A stretch of 38,946 nucleotides of DNA from a virus. Within the stretch, counting starts at the first letter, position 1, and each line of letters opens with the position of its first letter. The position numbers and the translations under genes are program-made. This document shows, piece by piece, positions 27,414 through 32,972 of the stretch. Where the stretch lies: positions 1 through 38,946 of the IMG/VR virus record IMGVR_UViG_3300042935_000982, one strand, 5' to 3'. The notes under the pieces are model-generated. The model was not told the origin of the DNA. It made no database searches and saw only the letters and a list, made by a program, of their open reading frames with translations.

Positions 27414-27422
27414 ATTATACCA
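27414..27422 (-). promoter_or_regulatory. Extended -10 promoter, leaderless pattern
   Basis: TGG TATAAT ends 8 nt before the ATG at 27405, in the 23-nt gap after the glycosyltransferase gene. It would start a transcript at the fibre start codon. Confidence 0.6.
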
Positions 27423-27428
27423 TTATTG

Positions 27429-28211
27429 CTATTTTCTAGGTTTTAATGGAATCATATTTTCTTTTATATAATTCAAGATATACTTACTCCATACATCAAT
27501 AAAATCAGTATTATTTATTAAACTATGCCACTTTTTAATAAGCATTAATTCTTGCTCATCATTACCACGATAATCTTTATTTCCAAGCTTTACAGTAGTT
27601 GATTGTCTAGAAGTTTTATACTTGCAATCTGGAATAGATAATATTTTAGACCACATATACTTATCAACAGGGTATTCTTTTGGAGTTTTTTCCCAGCCAG
27701 GACTTTTATCATATATTTCTCTAGTGTGCATAGCTCCAGTTAATGATATAAAATTATTTCCTGGTCTATGAAGTAGAAATAGGAAGTCAATATTATTATC
27801 AAGATATCTTTTAAAAAATATATTCTTATTATCGTGGGTTACAAACATTGGAAAAGGATGAACAAAGTCATGACCCTTTATTTCTTTTAACATAACCTCT
27901 ATATGGTTTTTTACAAATAAGTCATCATCTGCTAAATATGTAATATATTGTGCATCAGGAAAGTCTTTTATTACTTTATCCCTATTTTCTTCCCCCATTT
28001 TTTCATAACCTTTTTCATTATCATAAAAGGTTATTCTGCTATCTATTTTTTTAAACTCTTCAACAACATACCTTGTGTCGTCCCCAACACCATCACCAAC
28101 AATGGCAAAGTCAAAATCTTTATATGTTTGTTTTAAAACACTATCAATTGAATATTTTATTCTATCAGCTTTATTATGCGTTGGCATAATTACTAATACT
28201 TTATGCCCCAT
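27429..28211 (-). CDS. Glycosyltransferase family 2
   Basis: 260 residues. The N-terminus VLVIMPTHNKADRIKYSIDSVLKQTYKDFDFAIVGDG is the classic GT2 nucleotide-binding fold, and ITYLADDDLF (near residue 95) gives the metal-binding DxD. It should transfer a nucleotide-activated sugar. It overlaps the RmlC-like gene by 11 nt, so the two are co-translated and may make and attach one sugar. Target (fibre, capsid or host glycan) is unknown. Confidence 0.85.
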   Translation of the reverse strand: MGHKVLVIMPTHNKADRIKYSIDSVLKQTYKDFDFAIVGDGVGDDTRYVVEEFKKIDSRITFYDNEKGYEKMGEENRDKVIKDFPDAQYITYLADDDLFVKNHIEVMLKEIKGHDFVHPFPMFVTHDNKNIFFKRYLDNNIDFLFLLHRPGNNFISLTGAMHTREIYDKSPGWEKTPKEYPVDKYMWSKILSIPDCKYKTSRQSTTVKLGNKDYRGNDEQELMLIKKWHSLINNTDFIDVWSKYILNYIKENMIPLKPRK

Positions 28212-28755
28212 ATTGTTTAGGAAAATATTCTTTTACATCAACAGGGATTAGTTCACTATCAAGTGGTAGTAGCCAGCGATCTGGTGCATCATGATGATAT
28301 GTATCTGTTGGATGATTAATTAAAAATGTTTCCAATTCAGAGGTATTGATATTCATATGCCAAACTCCTTTTGGAATTGACAGCTGTCTGTTTCCAGGAT
28401 TCGATAGAACAACAACTTGATGCTGACCATACGTTGGGGAATCCAATCTTGCATCATAAAGAATAGTTGTCATTTCGCCAGAAATCAGGGTATAGCGATC
28501 AATCTTATTCTCATGAAGTCCCCACCCCTTAGTCTGATCCTTCTTAAGAGAGAACATATAGCAATATACCACAGGGTCTTTCCAAAAATCATTTTCTTCA
28601 CCTTGCCAAATTTCAAATACACGACCTCTATGATCAGAGTGTATTACTGGCTTTGTTACAATAACACCGTGAAGATTCTTTTCAACTCTAGTGCCGTCTT
28701 TCTTGGCTGTAAGAACATCTTTCTTTGCAGCTTCTAATGTGTGATCTAGATTCAC
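28201..28755 (-). CDS. RmlC-like sugar-nucleotide epimerase (cupin)
   Basis: 184 residues resembling dTDP-4-dehydrorhamnose 3,5-epimerase: VIHSDHRGRVFEIWQGE at the start of the fold, GWGLHENKIDRYTLISGEM where the family has the catalytic-His RGLHxQ region, DARLDSPTYGQHQVVVLS, and RQLSIPKGVWHMNI. The family inverts C3 and C5 of 4-keto sugars. True substrate is uncertain because no other sugar-nucleotide genes are present, so host pathways would have to supply it. GTG start, supported by AAAGGG 6 nt upstream and a promoter at 28793-28821. Confidence 0.75.
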   Translation of the reverse strand: MNLDHTLEAAKKDVLTAKKDGTRVEKNLHGVIVTKPVIHSDHRGRVFEIWQGEENDFWKDPVVYCYMFSLKKDQTKGWGLHENKIDRYTLISGEMTTILYDARLDSPTYGQHQVVVLSNPGNRQLSIPKGVWHMNINTSELETFLINHPTDTYHHDAPDRWLLPLDSELIPVDVKEYFPKQYGA

Positions 28756-28792
28756 GACATGCCCTTTCTATGACATATTTCAATATATATAT

Positions 28793-28821
28793 ATTTTAGC
28801 ACAAAAAATAAAAATTCGCAA
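28793..28821 (-). promoter_or_regulatory. Promoter for epimerase/glycosyltransferase operon
   Basis: Reading leftward: TTGCGA, 17 nt, TAAAAT with an upstream TGn. Another TTTTTGCGA copy lies 15 nt further upstream (28831-28840). The rest of the 185-nt gap to 28941 is AT-rich and includes an imperfect AATCCCC/GGGGATT inverted repeat; I see no gene. Confidence 0.55.
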
Positions 28822-28940
28822 AAATTAAGCTCGCAAAAATCGGCGAAATAGTATAACCAATCCCCCCTTTATAACTCCGTTATATATGGAAAATTTGCGG
28901 GGATTTATAAATATGCAGAAGTATTCCCTATATGAAGATA

Positions 28941-29354
28941 TTAGATATATCCGCCATCTTTAAGACCTGCTTGTATTTCATATATATTACCTTGCCAATG
29001 ATTTCTATATATAATAAAAGATTTAATAGAGGCAAATGAATATAAAGCCAGAAATATAACTCCCCCGAACTTTGCAAATTGTTCACTATGAATTAGTTCG
29101 TGTCTTAATATAGCATTAGATAGATCATGAGGATTTCCTGCTTCACAGCGTTTACACCCTTTTACCTGCTTTACTAATACTAAATCTCCAATAGTGATAG
29201 CAGTAGCCTTTAGATACTTTCCTTTTATACCATAGTTAAGATAGATGCCATTTTCTAATTGAATTGTCGTACCGCCAATTATTTTTGAAATCAATAAGCC
29301 CAGAAATGTTGACAAATTTAACTTATTTAGCCTTTGTCTCTTGTTATTGTCCAT
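28941..29354 (-). CDS. Putative membrane-associated zinc metalloprotease-like protein
   Basis: 137 residues. RHELIHSEQ (His85, Glu86, His89) is a gluzincin-type HExxH motif, and EIQA (Glu126) is placed like the third zinc ligand. A CKRC pair lies at 67-70. A hydrophobic stretch between the motifs (FAKFGGVIFLALYSFASIKS) may be a membrane or buried helix. Similar HExxH-plus-E mini-domains occur in actinobacteria and phages without known substrates. It begins 2 nt after the stop of a tiny membrane peptide gene, suggesting coupling, with a TTGACA promoter upstream of both. Confidence 0.65.
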   Translation of the reverse strand: MDNNKRQRLNKLNLSTFLGLLISKIIGGTTIQLENGIYLNYGIKGKYLKATAITIGDLVLVKQVKGCKRCEAGNPHDLSNAILRHELIHSEQFAKFGGVIFLALYSFASIKSFIIYRNHWQGNIYEIQAGLKDGGYI

Positions 29355-29356
29355 AA

Positions 29357-29470
29357 CTAGCTACCAACAAGAGTTGACAATAAAATTGCTACTAATACAA
29401 TCCAGAAGATGTATCTAATGTAATCTTGATTATTCATATTCCTTAATCCTTGTTTTTCTAATAATTTCAT
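29357..29470 (-). CDS. Single-pass membrane peptide (37 or 26 aa)
   Basis: A small open frame from ATG 29470 (37 residues, GGGGG about 7 nt upstream) or ATG 29437 (26 residues, AAGGA 2 nt upstream). It ends with YIRYIFWIVLVAILLSTLVGS, a clear membrane helix. Its TAG stop is 2 nt before the metalloprotease-like ATG, so the two are probably translated as a pair. No homology is claimed. The promoter at 29527-29555 supports expression. Confidence 0.5.
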   Translation of the reverse strand: MKLLEKQGLRNMNNQDYIRYIFWIVLVAILLSTLVGS

Positions 29471-29526
29471 TGCCCTGCCCCCAACCTTTTCTAGAACTTT
29501 TTATTTTTAGGATTCGCTGCACTCAT

Positions 29527-29555
29527 AGTGTAATTGCAATTTATATCATTGTCAA
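29527..29555 (-). promoter_or_regulatory. Sigma-70-type promoter
   Basis: Reading leftward: TTGACA (29555-29550), 17 nt, TACACT (29532-29527). It lies about 57 nt before ATG 29470 and would drive the membrane peptide and the metalloprotease-like gene. Confidence 0.65.
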
Positions 29556-29646
29556 GTTGAGCTGCCAGAAACATTGAACTATTAAATTATTTGTAACACA
29601 ATTGTAACATATTGTCTCACATAATGAGATATATATTCATATCCCT

Positions 29647-29708
29647 GAAAATCTGAATATTTTTATATTTGCAGCTAGATCCCATTTTGAAGAAAATCTG
29701 AATATTTT
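29647..29708. repeat. 17-bp direct repeat in gene-free region
   Basis: GAAAATCTGAATATTTT occurs at 29647-29663 and 29692-29708, 45 bp apart. The surrounding 29560-29735 is very AT-rich and has no gene I can support. Confidence 0.7.
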
Positions 29709-29735
29709 GTTAATGTGTATGATGCGTAAATAATG

Positions 29736-29762
29736 AAAAAGCTCACCTATTTATTAGTGAGC
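29736..29762 (-). terminator. Rho-independent terminator of left early operon
   Basis: Reading leftward after the stop at 29772: GCTCAC, a 10-nt loop, GTGAGC, then TTTTT. This closes the three-gene leftward operon 30284-29772. Confidence 0.75.
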
Positions 29763-29771
29763 CCATTCTGG

Positions 29772-29957
29772 TTAGATGATTTGAAAGTCCTCAACGATTT
29801 CACAATTCAAACAATTTTCTAAGTCATCACAATAACAGCCGTGGAATTCTCCTGCACAGTCTTTGCAATACATAACACTTTTTGACTTTGAATTTATAGA
29901 GTTGAAAGCCTTCGATAGTTTGTGTCCATCGTGTAGTAATTGTAGTGTGTTAGTCAT
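29772..29957 (-). CDS. Small Cys-rich zinc-binding protein
   Basis: 61 residues. The C-terminal half YCKDCAGEFHGCYCDDLENCLNCEI has three CxxC-like pairs plus a His, enough for one or two zinc sites. Not recognised beyond that. GAGGG lies 7 nt before the ATG and overlaps the previous gene's stop codon, so translation is coupled. Last gene before the terminator. Confidence 0.65.
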   Translation of the reverse strand: MTNTLQLLHDGHKLSKAFNSINSKSKSVMYCKDCAGEFHGCYCDDLENCLNCEIVEDFQII

Positions 29958-29960
29958 AAT

Positions 29961-30149
29961 TTAACCCTCTAGCGTGTTGCAGATGATAGCACCTATTGCA
30001 GATACTAAACCAATAACGGCGGTTACTATCATAACCGTTGGACTCATACCGTTTAGACCAATGACTAGCAGTTGTAGTTCAAGTAGTAGTGCAGGTAGTG
30101 AGAATACTGCAATAAAGGTTAATGGTCCTATAAGGTTGTAGATAAACAT
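29961..30149 (-). CDS. Small two-helix membrane protein
   Basis: 62 residues, almost all hydrophobic: helix 1 about 5-31 (LIGPLTFIAVFSLPALLLELQLLVIG), helix 2 about 36-57 (PTVMIVTAVIGLVSAIGAIIC). GAGGGATTC precedes the ATG. It sits in an early-type operon, so an exclusion or host-membrane role is possible but unproven. Confidence 0.6.
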   Translation of the reverse strand: MFIYNLIGPLTFIAVFSLPALLLELQLLVIGLNGMSPTVMIVTAVIGLVSAIGAIICNTLEG

Positions 30150-30152
30150 AAT

Positions 30153-30284
30153 TTAGAATCCCTCTGTTAGTTCGTAGGAGTCAGGCTCACAGATGATGCA
30201 ATACACATTCTCCCAAGCGGTTAGTTTGTCTCCACATTCAACACACTTGGTTTTAGTAATGTTCTCGTATGCTAGTTCAGTCAT
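30153..30284 (-). CDS. MTELAYEN zinc-ribbon microprotein (copy 1)
   Basis: 43 residues: KCVECGDKL, then YCIICEPDSYEL, a four-Cys zinc ribbon. It is a close paralogue of the 44-residue protein at 32284-32418 on the other strand. AAAGGAAG precedes the ATG at 30284. Its leader (AAACAAACGAAAGG) matches the leaders of the right-arm genes, and a degenerate copy of the shared promoter lies at 30317-30338. First gene of the leftward early operon. Confidence 0.75.
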   Translation of the reverse strand: MTELAYENITKTKCVECGDKLTAWENVYCIICEPDSYELTEGF

Positions 30285-30316
30285 TTTGACTTCCTTTCGT
30301 TTGTTTCTATGTTCTA

Positions 30317-30338
30317 AACTTAGCAGAAAACACCGACA
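30317..30338 (-). promoter_or_regulatory. Degenerate TGTC-type promoter (minus-strand copy)
   Basis: Reading leftward: TGTCGGTGT, 7 nt ending TGC, TAAGTT. It has the same 16-nt phasing as the 13 plus-strand copies but only the first five bases of the TGTCAGACC block are close. It drives the gene at 30284. Confidence 0.5.
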
Positions 30339-30389
30339 AAAGCAAGCCAGAAACGCCTTTTTTAGGTGAACATTTGGTGAACAATAATT

Positions 30390-30520
30390 CACAGGTTATC
30401 CACAGGATCCAGGCTGCGCCCCGTTGTCCACAGGTTATCCACAGCCTGTTAAGAAGATGTTAATAAGTCCCCATATTCTGTGTATAAGTTGTGTATAACT
30501 ACTATGATTTGTGTGTATAA
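30390..30520. other. DnaA-box cluster, candidate replication origin
   Basis: Plus-strand boxes: TTATCCACA at 30396-30404 and 30435-30443, TTGTCCACA at 30424-30432. Minus-strand boxes (read as TGTGTATAA on plus): 30479-30487, 30490-30498, 30512-30520. All fit the consensus TT(A/G)TNCACA. The whole lies between divergent promoters in the 420-nt gene-free gap 30285-30705. A shared 16-bp unit (CACAGGTTATCCACAG) occurs twice, 39 bp apart. Confidence 0.65.
30413..30422 (+). repeat. GCTGCGCCCC element, copy 1
   Basis: A GC-rich 10-mer, part of a 19-bp stretch (30405-30423) that recurs inverted at 36635-36653. Other copies or near copies: 32115 (CCTGCGCCCC), 33093 (ends CCCT), 34371, 35421, 36636 (minus), 38106. 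Confidence 0.65.
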
Positions 30521-30589
30521 GTTGTGGATTGTTGTTAACCTATTGTTCATCTATTGTTCATCTTACTACCCCCCGAAATGGGGCAAAAT

Positions 30590-30611
30590 TGTCAGACCCC
30601 TCTGCTAAGAT
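30590..30611 (+). promoter_or_regulatory. TGTCAGACC promoter 1
   Basis: TGTCAGACC, CCTCTGC, TAAGAT. First rightward promoter after the DnaA-box region; drives the gene at 30706 through a leader of about 88 nt. Confidence 0.8.
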
Positions 30612-30633
30612 GAAATCATAAAGCAGTTGAGAA

Positions 30634-30676
30634 TGAGCCTAGCAAATAATCCCGCAAGGGTGAGCCTAGCAAATAA
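30634..30676 (+). promoter_or_regulatory. Leader RNA element: repeats around a GNRA hairpin
   Basis: Within the leader from promoter 1, TGAGCCTAGCAAATAA occurs at 30634-30649 and 30661-30676, flanking CCC-GCAA-GGG (30651-30660), a small stem with a GNRA tetraloop. No other leader here has this. Confidence 0.5.
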
Positions 30677-30705
30677 GTCTTAACACAAACGAAAGGTAAA
30701 CCAAA

Positions 30706-30855
30706 ATGGCTTACACTAAAATAAAAAATGCAAGACTGCTAGTAGATGCAGTCAATGGCTTAGAGTTAATCCTCAAGCACGACCCAACCAATCAACGAAT
30801 GATTGACTACTACAATCTACAAATAAAACTTTTGACTAGGCGTGTCTACGGGTAA
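30706..30855 (+). CDS. Hypothetical small protein
   Basis: 49 residues, basic and helical (ARLLVDAVNGLELILKHDP, ending LLTRRVYG). Not recognised. ACGAAAGG lies 8 nt before the ATG. First rightward gene; the next promoter begins 4 nt after its stop. Confidence 0.6.
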   Translation: MAYTKIKNARLLVDAVNGLELILKHDPTNQRMIDYYNLQIKLLTRRVYG

Positions 30856-30858
30856 AAC

Positions 30859-30880
30859 TGTCAGACCTCTATGCTAAGAT
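30859..30880 (+). promoter_or_regulatory. TGTCAGACC promoter 2
   Basis: TGTCAGACC, TCTATGC, TAAGAT, just after the stop at 30855; drives 30912 and 31121. Confidence 0.8.
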
Positions 30881-30911
30881 AAAACTAATAAACAAACGAA
30901 AGGTGAGCCAA

Positions 30912-31121
30912 ATGACTTACACTCTAATAATGGAAGAAGTGACTACCCCAGCAGGTAACACATTCTTCAACAGCATTCGCTACTATGACGAATGCGAGAT
31001 TTGCCAATCTGCTATGGCTAAAGGTGAGATGCCTTTCATCTCTCACGATAACTGCCTATACAAGGGTAAGCGTATCGTAGGTCACTCTCTTGCACATTGT
31101 ACCGCAGGGAGTTGCTACTAA
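30912..31121 (+). CDS. Hypothetical Cys/His protein
   Basis: 69 residues. CEICQ near residue 29 and AHCTAGSC near the end, with DNC between, could bind zinc. The ATG at 30912 is favoured (AAAGG 9 nt upstream); a GTG three codons earlier overlaps that site. Its stop overlaps the next ATG by one base. Confidence 0.62.
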   Translation: MTYTLIMEEVTTPAGNTFFNSIRYYDECEICQSAMAKGEMPFISHDNCLYKGKRIVGHSLAHCTAGSCY

Positions 31122-31252
31122 TGAACATCTGTCAAAACTGTGATGAATGGTCAGAGTGGAAAACCTGCCCTGCCTGTGATGAATCTATCTGTGGCTATTG
31201 TATCTACTATGTAGAGCAAGACCTAGCCAACTGTGACAACTACGGTCACTAA
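31121..31252 (+). CDS. Zinc-ribbon microprotein
   Basis: 43 residues with three CxxC pairs: ICQNCDEW, TCPACDES, ICGYC, plus a late Cys. This is a compact zinc-binding fold, RING- or ribbon-like in spacing, but too short for a firm call. Starts in a TAATG overlap with the preceding gene; a promoter follows its stop by 3 nt. Confidence 0.65.
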   Translation: MNICQNCDEWSEWKTCPACDESICGYCIYYVEQDLANCDNYGH

Positions 31253-31255
31253 AAC

Positions 31256-31277
31256 TGTCAGACCTCTATGGTAAGAT
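31256..31277 (+). promoter_or_regulatory. TGTCAGACC promoter 3
   Basis: TGTCAGACC, TCTATGG, TAAGAT; heads the five-gene run 31309-32077. Confidence 0.8.
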
Positions 31278-31308
31278 AAAACTAACAAACAAACGAAAGG
31301 TGGTCAAA

Positions 31309-31524
31309 ATGACTACACTAAATACAAGAGAGTTTATAGACTCTTACAATGCACTAAACAAGGCAAAGCACCCACTTAGCCACACCTCTAGTTCTGGCTA
31401 TGTAGCATTAGCAACAATTCTAGAAATCTCAATTAACTGGAAAATGGGTATCAACCAAATCCAAGAAAGTCTAGATGAAAAGACTAACCAATGGAAAAAC
31501 GAATTAGAAAGTTTGGTGAAATAA
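31309..31524 (+). CDS. Hypothetical protein
   Basis: 71 residues (MTTLNTREFIDSYNALNKAK at the start). Helical, with a Ser/Thr-rich loop and a middle helix (YVALATILEISINWKMGINQ). Not recognised. AAAGG lies 8-9 nt before the ATG. First of five closely spaced genes. Confidence 0.6.
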   Translation: MTTLNTREFIDSYNALNKAKHPLSHTSSSGYVALATILEISINWKMGINQIQESLDEKTNQWKNELESLVK

Positions 31525-31692
31525 ATGAAAGACTTAATCTTAATTGCACTAATCGCAGGTAGTAGTTTTGGCTTACTATTTGCATACATTCAACAGATGA
31601 TGAACAAGGATAACTACATTGCAGAATTGCAACACGCTTTGGTTGAAGCATACACAGAACTAGAACTAAAGAACTTAGGGGTGATGAAATAA
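31525..31692 (+). CDS. Small N-terminally anchored membrane protein
   Basis: 55 residues: one membrane helix (LILIALIAGSSFGLLFAYI, about 4-22) then a charged helix (YIAELQHALVEAYTELELKN), probably cytoplasmic. It starts directly after the previous stop. The layout resembles small phage anchor or i-spanin-like proteins; function unknown. Confidence 0.6.
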   Translation: MKDLILIALIAGSSFGLLFAYIQQMMNKDNYIAELQHALVEAYTELELKNLGVMK

Positions 31693-31859
31693 TGATGACA
31701 CGAAAAGACTATGTAAAAATTGCAGAAATTCTAAATGCTTATCACCTAGACATTGAAGCACAAGTTTTCAAGGATTTGCTTTCAGACTTTCAAACTTTCT
31801 TCAAAAGAGATAATCCTAACTTTGACAAAACACGATTTGAAAATGCGGTGATGAAATAA
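31692..31859 (+). CDS. Small phage protein with DNPxFDxxRF motif
   Basis: 55 residues (or 54 from the adjacent second ATG). MTRKDYVKIAEILN at the start and FFKRDNPNFDKTRFENA near the end; the latter motif is frequent in small proteins of actinobacteriophages, with no known function. Coupled to both neighbours (TAATG overlaps). Confidence 0.65.
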   Translation: MMTRKDYVKIAEILNAYHLDIEAQVFKDLLSDFQTFFKRDNPNFDKTRFENAVMK

Positions 31860-32011
31860 TGAAATTCGTACATAATAAAATTGACGGAACTTTTATTCTT
31901 GGAATTAGTTTCTCTAACTACTACAATAAAAAAACAGAAACCAAAAATTCTTCCCTGATTTTTGATTTAGGAAAACATTCGTTTGCGTTTGTGTTGCGTG
32001 GTGAGTACTAA
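31859..32011 (+). CDS. Hypothetical small protein
   Basis: 50 residues, beta-rich (MKFVHNKIDGTFILGISFSN, then SLIFDLGKHSFAFVLRGEY). Not recognised. ATG overlaps the preceding stop (TAATG). Confidence 0.55.
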   Translation: MKFVHNKIDGTFILGISFSNYYNKKTETKNSSLIFDLGKHSFAFVLRGEY

Positions 32012-32077
32012 ATGGAAGCAGTTTTAATTCTTGTTGCCACTCTAGTTTTAATTTTAATTTGGAGTTTTACAGATTAG
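32012..32077 (+). CDS. 21-aa membrane microprotein
   Basis: A short frame, MEAVLILVATLVLILIWSFTD, which is a single membrane helix. It starts directly after the previous stop in the same coupled string, which supports translation, but its size leaves real doubt. Confidence 0.45.
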   Translation: MEAVLILVATLVLILIWSFTD

Positions 32078-32083
32078 AAAATT

Positions 32084-32114
32084 TCCTGGTTTGCTTTTTG
32101 CATTCCAGGATTTT
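32084..32114 (+). terminator. Weak terminator-like hairpin
   Basis: TCCTGG (32084-32089), a 15-nt loop, CCAGGA (32105-32110), then TTTT, directly after the last gene of the 31309-32077 operon. Confidence 0.4.
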
Positions 32115-32189
32115 CCTGCGCCCCGTTTTCCACAGCTTATCCACAGATCGTTAAGAAGGTGTGGATAAGTCCCCAAATCCTGTGGATTA
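32115..32189. repeat. Second DnaA-box module, diverged copy of the origin-like region
   Basis: CCTGCGCCCC, then TTTTCCACA (32126-32134), TTATCCACA (32137-32145), minus-strand TTATCCACA (32160-32168) and a one-mismatch box (32181-32189). It shares GTTAAGAAG and TAAGTCCCCA blocks, in the same order, with 30449-30480. A single further box lies at 33102-33110. Confidence 0.6.
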
Positions 32190-32235
32190 TTGTTCACCCA
32201 AAGTTAACCTAAAACACGCCCTGAAATACCAAAAT

Positions 32236-32257
32236 TGTCAGACCCCTGTGGTAAGTT
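32236..32257 (+). promoter_or_regulatory. TGTCAGACC promoter 4
   Basis: TGTCAGACC, CCTGTGG, TAAGTT; drives 32284 and 32418. Confidence 0.75.
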
Positions 32258-32283
32258 TATCTTATAAAGAAATGAGGATTCCA

Positions 32284-32418
32284 ATGACTGAATTAGCCTT
32301 TGAGAATGTAACTAAACTTAAGTGTTTAGAGTGTGGTGACAAATTAACACCTTGGGAAAATACCCTTTGCATAATTTGTGCACCTGATGAATTTGAATTA
32401 GATGAGGAGTGGAACTAA
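32284..32418 (+). CDS. MTELAFEN zinc-ribbon microprotein (copy 2)
   Basis: 44 residues: KCLECGDKLTPWENTLCIICAPDEFEL. The four Cys and most other positions match the minus-strand copy at 30153-30284. GAGG lies 7 nt before the ATG. The upstream DNA (an ATTATTGTTCACC block) is also shared with copy 1, so gene and control region were duplicated together in inverted orientation. Its stop overlaps the next ATG. Confidence 0.75.
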   Translation: MTELAFENVTKLKCLECGDKLTPWENTLCIICAPDEFELDEEWN

Positions 32419-32609
32419 TGAGAGTCTATGAAATTGCTAAGGAACTTAGTATTCCTTCAAAAGATGTCAGAATGTATTTAGAGTACATTGGACAACCTGC
32501 TAAAAGTGCATCGTCAAGTGTTGAAGATGTATTTGCTGAAGTCGTTATACACCGCATTAACGAGACTTTCAAGGACTTCGTGCCTTATTGGGTGCAACCA
32601 CCATTCTAA
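32418..32609 (+). CDS. Stand-alone IF2 N-terminal-like domain protein
   Basis: 63 residues. MRVYEIAKELSIPSKDVRMY followed by LEYIGQPAKSASSSVEDVFAE closely follows the IF2-N domain (PF04760) found at the start of bacterial translation initiation factor IF-2: the (R)VYELAKEL helix, the SxK helix start, the K-S-x-SSS turn and a final helix. No GTPase domain follows. A phage could use it to act on the ribosome or IF-2, or as a nucleic-acid binding helix bundle; this is inference. Coupled to the zinc-ribbon gene (TAATG). Confidence 0.75.
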   Translation: MRVYEIAKELSIPSKDVRMYLEYIGQPAKSASSSVEDVFAEVVIHRINETFKDFVPYWVQPPF

Positions 32610-32612
32610 AAC

Positions 32613-32634
32613 TGTCAGACCTATCTGATAGAAT
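32613..32634 (+). promoter_or_regulatory. TGTCAGACC promoter 5
   Basis: TGTCAGACC, TATCTGA, TAGAAT, directly after the stop at 32609; drives 32667. Confidence 0.78.
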
Positions 32635-32666
32635 AAACAAACAACCTACTAGAAATGAGAAATAAA

Positions 32667-32972
32667 ATGGGACTAATGACTTCACTCGCAATTGGCGAAT
32701 TAGAAATGACAATAGAAGATCAGATCGGTATTCACTTGCGATCAAACTTCTATCCACCAATTCCACTTTCAATGGTACAGCCTTGCGTTGATGCAATTAA
32801 TGCTTACTGGAATGAAGACATTGATGCTGAAATTGAAATGCCAGAGGGCGTTTATTATCGTGGTAGTAATCTTGCACCTGCTCACGCAATTGTTGAGCAA
32901 CACCGATTAGATCCTTGGGTGATGCAAGACGATGACTACTATGAAGAATATGAGTATCAGGATATGGAGTAA
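32667..32972 (+). CDS. Hypothetical acidic protein
   Basis: 101 residues: MGLMTSLAIGELEMTIEDQIG at the start, VYYRGSNLAPAHAIVEQHRLDPW in the middle, then a very acidic Asp/Glu/Tyr tail (DDDYYEEYEYQDME). Not recognised. The start is chosen at ATG 32667, with GAGAA upstream; ATGs 4 codons before and 3 after are possible. The acidic tail could suggest nucleic-acid mimicry, but that is speculative. Confidence 0.6.
   Translation: MGLMTSLAIGELEMTIEDQIGIHLRSNFYPPIPLSMVQPCVDAINAYWNEDIDAEIEMPEGVYYRGSNLAPAHAIVEQHRLDPWVMQDDDYYEEYEYQDME

Noticed and set aside
32161-32283. Longer N-terminus for the zinc-ribbon protein at 32284
   Set aside because: It would cover a DnaA box and promoter 4. The similarity of this stretch to the region before 30284 reflects duplicated control DNA, not coding sequence.
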